From Bufo bufo (taxonomy: Eukaryota > Chordata > Amphibia > Anura > Bufonidae), in the NCBI RefSeq assembly GCF_905171765.1, contig NC_053390.1:513839565-513903564 (forward strand): a stretch of 64,000 nucleotides of DNA. Direction: 5' to 3'. A program made the translations under genes and the position numbers. Position 1 is the stretch's first letter. Each line of letters starts with the position of its first letter. Shown here in pieces: positions 10,664-22,129 of this stretch. Under the pieces are notes generated by a model. It was not told the origin of the DNA. It did no database searches and worked only from the letters and a program-made list of their open reading frames with translations.

Positions 10664-11285
10664 AGGTACAGCCAAAAAATTGACCTGGAAACATGGAATC
10701 CCCTAATTAACCCTTTCTCCTCTGTGATCTACTATGCAAATGTGGAGTAACAATGTGTTGTCAACAAATTAACAAAAAATAATTACATAACACATAAGTT
10801 TTATGTTATACCAGTACATTGAAGTTCAAGATGGTAGCGGATTTGCACTTGTATTTTACTGGCCTAGTAGTAGTTTGGGTGATGGTTGTCTTAGCCATAG
10901 TCCCTCACTTCACAGCAGTGTCTTTTAAATGCTAATCTCAGCTGATCACGCTGCTGTCTAATTCCTCTGAAGTCTGTTCTTGAGGAAGTTATTAGCAGTT
11001 ATTCTTTTCTGAGAATCCTTCACAGGAGTAGGAGCTAAGCAGTGCTTTCTCTCCTTTCTGTGTCTTAACAGGAACTCCCCCTCCTGGCAGGAAGAGGGGA
11101 GGAACAGAGTAGTTAGCTCTGTTTCTTGCCAACCATTGCCATCCATATCCTTAACTGAAAGTAATGGCCAAACATATAAAATACAGAACTATTTACAATG
11201 AATTAGCAACAATTGCAGATACCCCCAGGTCTGGGGCACTGCAAGCTGTATGTGATCCAGCAGGGACATATTGCTTGGGAACACA
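10664..11285. other. No recognisable gene or element
   Basis: Mixed-composition sequence left of hAT-A. Short frames carry no recognisable motif. Confidence 0.55.
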
Positions 11286-11692
11286 CCACCACTAGAGATG
11301 CCCTTGCAGTTCACCCAAAGGTCGTTTCGCGGCGAACTTTATGCATTCGCGATTCTCCCAACATGTGAACATATGGTGATGTCCGCCAGCGCCATATTCT
11401 TTTGCGTTGCGCCAAACTTTGACCCATGACACATCCATCAGGTGGGACAGGACAGCCAATTGAGATGTTTCAGCACATGGACACACCCCCACCCTATAAA
11501 AGAACCTGATCTGGCAGCTATTTTACATTCTGTGTTTTGCCAGTGTAGGGAGAGGTTGCTTTGTGGAGCAGAGACAGGCTGTTAGGGACACCAAACGCTA
11601 GCTAACAGGGCCACAAAAGACCTTTTAAGGGCTGGTATAGATGTGCTATCAATAGGTGTGATATACTGAGGGGTGTGATATACTTATAATAT

Positions 11693-12637
11693 GTAAAATA
11701 TAAGAGTGAAACTGGATCGCACATTCTCAATACTATGCTTTTATATAATAACTGCTTCTCAGCATTATTAATATCGCTTCTCAGCGCAATTTATAGTATA
11801 CCTACCCCTATGTTGCATACTGTACATAAGGCATTGGCGAACAATTTGATCAAAAAGCATAGGCCCACTCACCACGACAAGGTTGCCTCCTTGAGTGCGA
11901 ACCTACTCTAAATTTGGCGCGGTGCTATGCGGCGACCACCGGCACTGCAGCACTGCACCAGTAGGCAGTGGGACCCAACAGCCAAACAACACCCCCGCTG
12001 TCTGGCAGAGCCACCCTGGCACTGGGCCCCACCAACCCACCAGCACACCACCAGACCAACAATGGCCGCAGCACAGCACCGCACCATGTGAACAGTTGTC
12101 AAAGCTCACCTTATCACATCCTCTCAGGAACTCTAACTGAGAAGTGGTAGGAATTTATAGACCCTTATGCAGTCTCCTGCTAATTAAAATCACCTGGGCC
12201 GAATGGGTAGGAGTGATGATACTAGAGGGGAAAAAAAATAAAAATTATACAGGACATGTAAAATATAAGAGTGAAACTGAATCGCACATCCTCAATATTA
12301 TGCTTTTATCTACTAACTGCTTCTCAGCATAATTAACATTGCTTCACAATGCAATTAGCAATTTATAGTATACCTACCCCTATGTTGCATACTGTACATG
12401 GGGCATTAGTATACAATTTGATCAAAAAGCATAGGCCCACTCACCAAAAAAAGGCGCCACGCCAAATTTAGAGTAGGTTCCCACTCAAGGAGGCAAACTT
12501 GTCATGGTGAGTGGGTCTATGCTTTTTGATCAAATTGTATGCCAATGACTCATGTACAGTATGCAACACGAGAAGCAGTTATTATATAAAAGCATAGTAT
12601 TGAGGATGTGCAATCCAGTTTCATTCTTACATTTTAC
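11693..12637. mobile_element. Foldback (MULE-like) element inside hAT-A
   Basis: Flanked by the 13-base direct repeat ATACTTATAATAT (11680-11692 and 12638-12650). Its ends are inverted: GTAAAATATAAGAGTGAAAC at 11693, and at the right the complement of GTAAAATGTAAGAATGAAAC. The inverted homology extends roughly 200 bases and includes the TTGATCAAAAAGCATAGGCC segment. A third copy of the left arm lies in direct orientation from about 12256 to 12460, so the element is internally rearranged or self-nested. Long terminal repeats and a target duplication of at least nine bases recall Mutator-like elements, but no transposase is present. Confidence 0.65.
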
Positions 12638-12779
12638 ATACTTATAATATACTTTCTAACATAGAAAGTATATTATAGTGCATTTGTATTGTGCAGCAGT
12701 TGTGTGCGGTTCTGCTGCGATACTGCAGCTATATAGAGGAGCAAACGCTATTAGAACAACTAATTGCAATAGGTGTGAT

Positions 12780-14405
12780 ATACCTGTTGCCCCCCAAAAA
12801 ACTGATTGAGGGGTGTGATAAACCTTCTTCCACAAAATACTGATTGAGGGCTGCGATATACCTGTTGCTGCAAATAAACAGGGTGGTGTTATATAACTGT
12901 TGTGCCAAAAACTATTATTAAGGAGTGTGATATACCTGCTTCCACAAAAAACTGATTAGCGGTTCGATACAACTGCTTCCACCAAATATTGATTGAGTGG
13001 TGCAATATACCTGCCTCCACAAAATACTTAAGGGTTTTGATATATCTGTTCCCACCAAATATTGATTCAGGGCTGCGATATACTTGCTTCCACAAAATAC
13101 TAATTAAAGGGTTTGATATACCTGTTTCCACCAAATATTGATTGAGGGGCGCAATATGCCTGCTTCCACAAAATACTGATTAAGGAGTTTGTTATACCTG
13201 CTTCCACCAAATTTAGATTGAGTCCTGCGATATACTGTACCTGCTTCCACAAAACACTGATTAAGGGCTGCAATATACCTGCTTCCACCAAAATACTGAA
13301 TAAGGGGTTTGAAATACCTGCTTCCACCAAATATTAATTGAGGCCTGCGATATATGTGCTTCCACAAAATACTGATTAAGGGGTTCGATATACCTGTTTC
13401 CACCAAATATTGATTGAGGCCTGCGATATGCCTGCTTCTACAAAATACTGATTAAGGGGTTTGATATGCCTGCTTCCACCAAAAATATATTTAGGGCTGT
13501 GATATAACTGCTTCCACAAAATACTGATTAGGGGTTCGATATACCTGTTTCTACCAAATATTAATTGAGGCATGCGATATACCTGCCTCGACAAAATACT
13601 GATTAAGGGGTTTGATATACCTGCTTCTACAAATTACTGATTAAGGGGCTGCAATATACCTGCTTCCACAAAATACCGATTAAGTGGTTTGATATACCTG
13701 TTTCTAACAAATATTGATTGAGGGGTGCAATATACCTGCTTCCACAAAATGCTGATTAAGGTGTTTGAAATACCTGCTTCCACAAAATACAGATTGAGGG
13801 CTGCGATATACCTACTTCCATAAAATTCAGACTAAGGGTTTCAATATACCTGTTTCCATCAAATATTGCTTGAGGGGTGTGATATACCTGCTTCCACAAT
13901 ATACTGATTAAGGGGTTCGATATACGTGTTTCCACCAAATATTGATTGAGGCCTGCGATATACCTGCTTCCAAAAAATACCGATTAAGGGGTACAATATA
14001 CCTGTTTCCACCAAAGATTGATTGAGGCCTGCAATATACCTGCTTCCACAAAATACTGATTAAGGGGTTTGATATCTCTGCTTCCACAAAATACTGATTG
14101 AGGGCTGCAATATTCCTGCTTCGACAAAAAAATACTGATTAAGGGGTTCGATATTCCTGTTTCTACCAAATATTGATTGATGCCTGCGATATACCTGCTT
14201 CCACAAAATACTGATTAAGGGCTACGATATAGCTTCTTCCACAAAATACCGATTAAGGGGTTTGATATACCTGTTTCCACCAAATATTGATTGAGGGGTG
14301 CGATATACCTGCTTCAACAAAATACTGACTAAGGGGTTTGATATACCTACTTCCACAAAATACTGATTTAGGCCTGCGATATACCTGCTTCCACAAAATA
14401 CTGAT
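12780..14405. repeat. 39-bp minisatellite, left arm of hAT-A
   Basis: About forty tandem units of GATATACCTG(C/T)TTCCAC + AAAATACTGATTAAGGGGTT. Two variants tend to alternate: one with TTCCACAAAATACTGATTAAGG, the other with TTCCACCAAATATTGATTGAGG. Minus-strand frames through it (for example 13104-13406) are repetitive read-throughs, not genes. The array ends directly at the transposase region. Confidence 0.95.
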
Positions 14406-14410
14406 CCTAA

Positions 14411-17326
14411 GTGGGAAGTTGGAGAAGACGTGAGCGATTACTTCAAAGGGCTTCTCTCTCTGCTGTGTGCACCTCCAAAGACACCACCCCCACCACCATA
14501 GCCCCTCCACTCGAGTCAGAGAAATTATTTTCCCATCCATTCCCAGACCTTACCGATGCACAGCCATTCTTGAAATCGGATCAGGAAGAGGAGGTAGCAA
14601 CGGCCGCCACCAGCGGTCTGATGACAGTACCCAGATCAGCCCAAGGAGGGTGGTCCCCACTGTTGCTGCCTACTCCGAGATCTCTAATGTCAGTGGTAGT
14701 GAAGGTGATGATGATGATGTGTCGATGTGGTGCCCACAAGAGAAGAAGAGGAGGGGAGTTCAGATGAAGAGATGGAGCAGCAGATAGGGAGTAGAAGGAG
14801 GAGAAGCAGGCAGAAGTCGCAGTGCACCGGAGGCAAAAAGAAGACTGCAAATGTATCTGGAGCGAGCCATCCACCATGCACGGTCACATCTGGTGCTCCC
14901 AGGATGCCGGCACATGGCTCCGCAGTGTGGGCTTTTTTTAACCTGTCCGCTGCTGACAATAGTGTTGCAATCTTCAGCCTGTGCTGTCAACGCATAAGTT
15001 GCGGTAAGTCCAACAGTCACCTAGGGACGACCGCCTTAACAAAGCACCTGGCCTCCCATCACCGAGCCCAGTGGGAGCAACGCCGTCAAAACCCACAAAT
15101 CCACACTCCCGGCACTCCACGTCCTGCCTCTTCTCTTTCTCCTCTCTCCTCCCATTTGTCCTCCACTCCACCTTCCACCATGCCATCATCGTGTTCATCT
15201 GGAAAAAGGCAGGCTTCCGTGGACCAAATGTTCAAACTTAAAAAGTTGATGATGCCGGATAACCCTCTTGCCCAACAGCTGACCGCCGACTTGTCGGAAC
15301 TGCTAGCCCGCCAACTACTGCCATATAAACTGGTGGACTCGGAGGCCTTTAGAAAATTTGTGGCCATTGGCACACTGCAATAGAAGGTCCCCAGAAGGAA
15401 ATATTTCTCCCAGAAGGGCATTCCAGAGCTATATGGTCATGTTCAGCGGCAAGTGAATGTATCTCTGGCACACAGTGTCAGTGCCAAGATACATCTGACC
15501 ACAGACACGTGGTGGTCTAGCATGCACGACCAGGGAAGGTACATAACTTTTACTGGTGAACCTTCTGTTGGCTGTCAAGCATGCAACCCGTGGCACCTAT
15601 GTGGATTTGGTGTTACCGCCACAGATTGCATGCAGGCCTGCCTCTTCTTCTCCTCCTCCTACTCCATCCTCCGTCTCCTCCTCGGTTGACTCCACCTCTC
15701 TCACTGCACCCCGCCAGCTCCCCAGAACCTATTCGAAATGCCAGGTGAGACGTTGCCATGCTGTTCTGCGGCTGTTGTGCCTGAAAGCAAAGAGCCACAC
15801 CGGTCCTGCACTGCTTTCAGCTCTGCGGTCACAGGCCGATCAGTGGCTCACCCTGCTCAATTTGACAGTTGATAAAGTTGTGTGCGACAACGGTGTCAAT
15901 TTGCTGATTGTGCTGAAACAGGGCAAAATGACACATGTGCCCTGCATGGCAAACACCATGACCTTAGTCACGCAGCGATTCGTTGCCAAATACCCCGGGG
16001 TCCAGGGCGTCTTGCGGCAGGCCAGGAAATTCTCTGGCCATTTTAGAAGATCTTATACTGCCAAGGCTCTCCTTGCTGACGTTCAGCGGCGACACCACCT
16101 GCCATCAGACATCTGATTTGTGACTGCCTGATGCGCTGGAACTCTACCTTGTATATGCTTGATAGGCTGCTCCAGCAGAAACGTGCCATTAACGACTACC
16201 TGTACAAACTCTGGGGCAGAACAGGCTCTGGGAGCTTTTTTTTTTTTTTTACTGCGCCAGCGGCTGCGCATGCCCGATGAATGCAGACTTCTGCGGCCAT
16301 TTGATGAGATCACCAAACTGGTCAGTCGCAGCCAGGGCGCCATGAGTGACATCGTTCCTTACTCCTTTCTGGAGCTTGCATTGCGTCCTGTCATTGATCA
16401 AGCCATCTAGAAACATGAGTTGGAAGATGAGGAAGTCGCAATGCTGAATGAATTTCCAGGGGGGGCTACTCCATCTGAGACAAGTTAGCAGGAGTCTGAA
16501 GAGGAGTCAGAGGAGGATGGTGTCTGGGGCGGAGGAGGAGTAGCAGGCTTTGAACTTTCCTGGGATCCCTGGTGTTGTCCGTGGATGGAAGGAGAAGACC
16601 GAGGATGACATCCTCCTGGGTGAGGAGCAGGAGCCAGTGCGCTCCTCCGCTTCCAATTTAGTGCAAATGGTGGCCTTCATGCTCTAGTGTTTGAAAAGGG
16701 ACCCCCGTATAAAAGGCATAAAAGGCAAGGACCAGTACTTAGACCCCCGGTAGAAACATAAAATGGTGGACATGTTACCAGCATCACAGAGGCCTATCAG
16801 AATGCAGCATTTCCAGGCCTTGCTTCGAGAGATGCTGCATTCTGCTGTTGTGGGCGCTGGCAGATAAATTTCCACCCACAGAGAAACATTTGTGGGTACC
16901 AGTCCTACAGCGCATGCAAGAAGAGGGCGGTTTGAAAATGTGTTGGTCACTTCAGATATGAGATTATTCTTGCAGCCAACCCATCGACAGCCGCCCTCAG
17001 GATCCAGCCTCAGGGAACGCCTAGACCGACAGGTGTCAGACTACATCGGGTTAACGACCGATGTTGACGCTCTGAGAAGCGAGAAACCCCTTTACTACTG
17101 GGTGTGCAGGCTTGACCTGTGGCCAGAGCTGGCACAATTCGCCATGGAACTCTTGGCTTGCCCCTCGTCGAGTGTCCTGTCCAAAAGGACATTCAGCGCA
17201 ACAGTGGGGATCGTGACCGATAAGCGCACTTGCCTAGCAAACGACAGTGTGGACTACCTCACATTTCTAAAAATGAATGCGGCATGGATCTCGGAGGAAT
17301 TCAACACCTATGACGACCACGTGTAA
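14411..17326 (+). pseudogene. hAT (BED-finger) transposase of hAT-A, decayed
   Basis: Plus-strand relic of a hAT transposase. Order: acidic N-terminus with EEEEGSSDEE and a basic RRRRSRQK run (14727 frame); BED-finger region SAVWAFFNLSAADN (residues 65-78) in which the first zinc Cys is replaced by Phe (FSLC where the hAT-B copy has CNLC) while the histidines near residues 107-112 remain; Ser/Pro-rich linker; an in-frame TAG at 15381-15383 after FVAIGTLQ, then the same frame continues with HLTTDTWWSSMHDQGRYI (first catalytic Asp); second Asp in DKVVCDNGVN with KMTHVPCMANTMTLV (15556-16116); and C-terminal dimerisation block LACPSSSVLSKRTFSATVG with TDKRTCLANDSVDYLTFLKMN (16892-17326). Several frameshifts and stops: not functional. 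A poly-T run at 16240-16253 disrupts the middle. Confidence 0.85.
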
Positions 17327-17399
17327 TTGAATTTCCTCATGCCATCCCACAAATCCGCCACCATACAGAACAAAGAATGGTCCTTGTCTTATGTATATA

Positions 17400-17488
17400 C
17401 AGCAGCATAAAAGGCATTTTCTGTAAGGTTAATGCCTAATTTTTGGGGCCTGTACTGGCCTACAGTAAAAATTTTATCCAGTGACCAC
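17400..17488. repeat. 110-bp minisatellite of hAT-A, left of the hAT-B insertion
   Basis: One partial unit containing TTTTCTGTAAGGTTAATGCC, GGGGCCTGTACTGG and TTTATCCAGTGACC. It is cut at 17488 by hAT-B and resumes at 25338. Confidence 0.9.
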
Positions 17489-17489
17489 T

Positions 17490-18359
17490 AGTCTTGATCG
17501 AGCACCAAAGTGCTCGGGTGCTCAGGTGCTCTGGCCGAACACATCGGCATGCTCGGGTGCTCAGAGTATAATAGAAGTCAATGGTAGAACGAGAGCATAA
17601 AACTAGGCACCCTCTGCTCTGAGGTAGGGAGGGTGCCTGGTTCATAGGAAAAGGTCAGAAAATAATGGAAACACCATCTAAATGGTTCAGGAACAGCATG
17701 GGGAGGATGTCTAGATGCATCTTGGACTCCCAGGTCGCTGCTGGCAACGATGTTGTCCGAGTAGTATGCCACTTTTGCAGACTAACAATAATACGCACCA
17801 AACCATAAAATTGTCAGGAAAGTGCTGCCAAAAATTACAAGGAAAAGACACTCCGATACAACCTATATATCACATAAAGGAGGGCCTCATTCACATTGTG
17901 GCACAATTGTTCATGTATTGGGACTCCTACACTCATAAAGCCTATGTACTAAGTGAAAGGGCTGCCAAAAATTATGAGGAACCGGCACTACAATACACCC
18001 ATTGTTACACATAAAGGAGGGCATCATACACAGCCTTGAAAAATTATGATTGATGGCCTGCTGGTGACCCTCAAAAATATTTTGAGCAAGGGCCTTCTGA
18101 TCTGACCATCTAAAACATTATGGGTAAAGGCCTGCTGCCGCTTTGGTGACTCTAGATAATCTGGGGCCGATCGCACTTCCCCGTGACGGCGACGATCCTT
18201 ACGGATGCCTGGTCGATCAACTTTCGATGTTATTGTCAGCGCAAACCATGGTGACTACAGGTAACAGGGAATCAGGGTTCGATTCCGGAGAGGGAGCCTG
18301 AGAAACAGCTACGGCTACCACATCCAAGCAAGGCAGCATGCGTGCAAATTACCTATTAG
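17490..18359. other. hAT-B left terminal region, noncoding
   Basis: Starts with GCTCGGGTGCTC-type short repeats (17510-17565), typical of this family's ends. The stretch 17880-18150 holds degenerate copies of the neighbouring array. No gene seen. Confidence 0.6.
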
Positions 18360-18985
18360 GTATAATTAGGTGAGGGCCTACAGGTGATCTGACCCTGCAA
18401 AATATTTTAGGTGCGGGCCTGCAGGTGAGCTGACCCTGTAAAATATTTTAGGTGAGGGCCTGCTGGTGAGCTGACACTGTAAAAAATTATATGCGAGGGC
18501 CTGCTGGTGAGCTGACCCTGTAAAAGATTTGAGGTGCGGGCCTGCTGGTGAGCTGACCCTGTAAAAGAATTTAGGTGCGGGCCTGCGGGTGAACTGACCC
18601 TGTAAAAGATTTTAGGTGCGGGCCTGCTGGTGAGCTGACCCTGTAAAAGATTTTAGGTGCGGGCCTGCTGGTGAGCTGACCCTCTAAAAGCTTGAAGGTG
18701 AGGGCCTGCTGGTGAGCTGACCCTGTAAAACATTATATGCGAGGGCCTGCTAACATTATATGCGAGGGCCTGCTGGTGAGCTGACCCTCTAAATATTTAT
18801 ATGCGAGGGCCTGTTGGTGAGCTGACCCTGTAAAACATTATATGCGAGGGCCTGCTGGTGAGCTAACCCTCTAAAAAATGATATTCAAGGGCCTGCTGGT
18901 GAGCTGACCCTTTAAAAAATTATATGTGAGGGCCTGGAGCTGAGCTGACCTTGTAAAAAATTACATGCGAAGGGCATATACGCGA
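18360..18985. repeat. 34-bp minisatellite, left arm of hAT-B
   Basis: About eighteen units of GGGCCTGCTGGTGAGCTGAC + CCTGTAAAA. Same monomer as 1-136 in hAT-1. One unit near 18745 is truncated by an internal deletion. Confidence 0.95.
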
Positions 18986-20192
18986 GGGCATTATATGCAA
19001 CGAATAAGTATGTGTTGATATGATGGAAGAGGAGAAGGAGGATGAGAAAAGGAAGATTCAACCATATACCCTTGTTTGTGGTGGAAGGGGTGCATGGGAA
19101 TACAGTGTATTCAATACATTATAAACAACACATTTAAAGTGCCTTTATGTTCATCAGCTTTCCTCTGGTGGAGTTGAGAAGTCATGGTCAATCCAGGCCT
19201 TGTTCATTTTTATAAGAGTCAACCTGTCAGCATTTTCAGCTGACAGGCGGATACACTTATCTGTTATAATGCCACCAGCAGCACTAAATACCCGCTCAGA
19301 CAAAACGCTGGTAGCAGGGCAGGCCAGTACTTCCAAGACGTAGAGCGCCAGTTCGTGCCACGTGTCCAGCTTGAATACCCAATAGTTGTAAGCACTGAGG
19401 GATCATTGAGGACGCTGATACGGTCTGCTATGTACTCCTTCACCATCTGCCAAAATTTTTCCCTCCTTGTGACACTAGGCAGCAGATCAGGTTGAGGGTG
19501 CTAGCCGGGTGTCAAGAAACTGTCCAAGGCTTTGGAGAGTGTTGCCCTGCCTCTGTTGGAACTGCTGTGTGTTCCCCTTGTCACCCCTTCTCGGTTGCCC
19601 AAGGAACTACGGACTCTCTCAATCTCCTCAATCCTCTTCCTCCTCTTCTGAACAGATGGAATGAAACTTCCATGGGTACTACCCTCTGTAGTGGAGGCAA
19701 CCGTCTCCAGATCCTCCTCCTCTTCATCGTCCAATTCACGCTGAGAAGACGAACTGAGGGTGGTCTGGCTATCACCCTGTGTAATGTCTTCCCCCATTTC
19801 TACCTCTTCCACATGCAAAGCGTCGTCCTTAATTGTGCCGAAGGCCTCAGTGTCCACAAGCCTAAATGGCAACATTTCCAGGGCCAGTAATTTTGAAAAC
19901 TGTGCATTTAGTGCTAAGGCCTATGGGTGGCTGGGTATTTTTGTTTTCATTTAAATGCCTGGGGTAAGGACATTTGTACGCTGCACTGGGACACGGAAGT
20001 GGATGGTCGTCGCTGATGGTGCTTGCGAGGGTCCAGGTGCAGGGCGGGAGGCACCTGGGCCTTTGCCTTCGACAGGGAATTGGCCAGCACGTAACATAGG
20101 GGGAGAGGAGGCAATGGTGTGACCCGCAGACACAGATTGTGGACCCGGGCGTTCGTCCCACTTATTACGGTGCTTGGATGTCATGTGGCAGA

Positions 20193-22129
20193 TCATGCTG
20201 GTGGTGGTGAGGTTGCTAGTGTTCACGCCCCGGCTCATTTTTGTATGGCACAAGTTGCAAACTACTATTCTTTTGTCGTCCGCACTTAACTCAAAAAAGC
20301 ACCAAACTGCGGAACATCTATCCCTTGACAAGGGAGATTTCCGCAAAGGGGTGCTCTGTGGAACAGTTGCGGGCCTGTTTGGTGTGGCCTGCCTTTTCCC
20401 TTTTTCCATCCCACTGCCTCTTCTAGCCTGTTGCAGTGCCGCAGATCCCTCCCCCTCTGTACTGCTGTCCTCGCTCGGCTTTCCACCTTCCCAGGTTGGG
20501 TCAGTGACCTCATCGTCCACCACCTCCTGTCACGAGTTGGAAGTCCCAAGAGAGACCACGCGTCGTCAAGCAATAAACGGAAATCAGGTACAGACACATA
20601 AGAGTTTATTGTACAAACATAAACCAGGGAAGGCAGCACAGACAAAACATGAGCTCTATGTACCGTCAGCACAGTGGGAGAAAATCCCCACTGCGCCACT
20701 GTCTAGTAATACTCCAGAGGGGCGTGACTAAGCAACTCCTGGTATTCACTAGAGCCCCAGATGGTAGGGTTAGACTTTGCAGCAGGAAGTTGCCAGGGTC
20801 CACTCTGGAGCGTGAACTAGACAGTGACAGCAGGAACGATTGGACAACAGGTACCAGAAGGTACCGACGGCCCATAGGCATACATAACGGATAAGCAAAT
20901 ACAAACAGGGCAACTAATAACACAAGCAGGAGTACATAGCAAGGAAACAGGAGCGACAATGAGCAGAGAAGGACTTGCTCCACCAGTAGTAAACTGCATG
21001 GCCTTGCGCATTGCACTCTGCTGCAAAGAAAGGTGCAGCAAGGGCTTGCTGAACAGAGAAATATAACATAACAAACATAACTGGCAGAACAGATAACAGA
21101 AACATAGGAAAGAGGACGGGACAAGTAGGAAACCCACAGAGCACAGACAGACAGACAGGGATCCCATGGGTCAGCAGCATGGGAGAGTGAGTACAAACAG
21201 GAGCAGGACAAGACAACACACACCAGGAGAGCTGACCGAGAACTGAGGAAACCTCAGCCTTATATACAGGTTCCATGGGTGCAGCAGAGAAGCCACACCC
21301 ATGGAGCAGACAGAGGATCAACTCCAAATAGGCACACAGGGGAGTTAACCCGCAAAGAACCACAAATAACACAGGAACGAAACTTCAGCGAGGAGCGCAG
21401 AACGAGCAAGGACGTAAGGTCACAGTCAGAGGTAACGACTGTGACACCTCCTCTTCCACTTCCTCACTCTGATCATCCTCCTGATTTGTTGAGCTAACCA
21501 CAACCTCAGTGATTGACAACTGTGTCTCATCCTCTTCATCAACCTCTTGAGACAGTAATTGCGGTTGACTCATTGGCAACTGTGTCTCATCATCATCCAC
21601 CTCATTAAACACTAATTGCTGTTCCCCACCATCATGTTCTTGTGACTGTGGATGCTCAAGAGGTTGGGAATCAGGGCACAAGATCTCATGTCCCTTTTCA
21701 AGCGTGCTTGGCGAGAGGGCCAAATCAAGTAATGGTGATGAAAAGAGGTCCCCGGAATATCCGAGTGTGGGATCACTTGTTTGGCCAGACTGTACATGGT
21801 GGGAGGAAGGAGGATCAGAGTGAGGATTGTGTTGACCAGACTCATGACTACTGAGACTGGACTTCGTGGAAGACAAAGTGGTGCTTAACCGACTAGAAGC
21901 ATTATCTGCTGCAATCCAACCGACCACCTGGTCGTACTGGTCTGACATCAAGAGTGGTGTGCTGCACCGCCCTGCAAACTAGGACATGAAACTAGGTATT
22001 GTGGATGATTGTTTTTCTTGTGCTCTGGCAGCAGGCACAGTTTCAACGCGCCAAGGGCCACGGCCTATGCGTGCACCATCAGCATTAGAGCCTCTCCCCG
22101 TCCCTTACTGCTCGCCTTCTTCATTTTAA
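20193..22129. repeat. Tandem duplication unit, copy 1 (1937 bp)
   Basis: From TCATGCTGGTGGTGGTGAGG at 20193 to TTCATTTTAA at 22129, repeated immediately as 22130-24059. It spans part of the transposase gene plus the whole solo LTR. LTR boundaries in the two copies differ by exactly 1937 bases. Few substitutions separate the copies, so the event is recent. Confidence 0.95.
20528..21446 (-). mobile_element. Solo LTR (copy 1), 919 bp
   Basis: TGTCAC...GTGACA ends (TG...CA) with a 5-bp target duplication CCTCC at 20523-20527 and 21447-21451. The uninterrupted site is visible in hAT-1 near 3953-3965. Orientation is minus: a TATA-like TATATAAGG lies at about 21258-21266 and an AATAAA signal at 20605-20610, both on the minus strand in LTR order. 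No internal retroelement sequence is present, so it is a solo LTR left by LTR-LTR recombination. Ty3/gypsy is likely from the terminus, but that is inference. Minus-strand frames inside it are Leu/Cys-rich read-throughs. Confidence 0.85.

Noticed and set aside
12780..14405. CRISPR-like array (regular ~39-bp repeats)
   Set aside because: Units are contiguous with no unique spacers, in a eukaryotic transposon arm.
12889..14540. Series of minus-strand frames rich in WWKQVYRTPQ-like repeats
   Set aside because: Read-throughs of the 39-bp minisatellite, with the same short peptide repeated in every unit.
20666..21372. Minus-strand frames of 116-185 codons, Leu/Cys/Ser-rich, repeated at 22603-23309
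   Set aside because: They lie wholly inside a solo LTR and show no retroelement protein motif.
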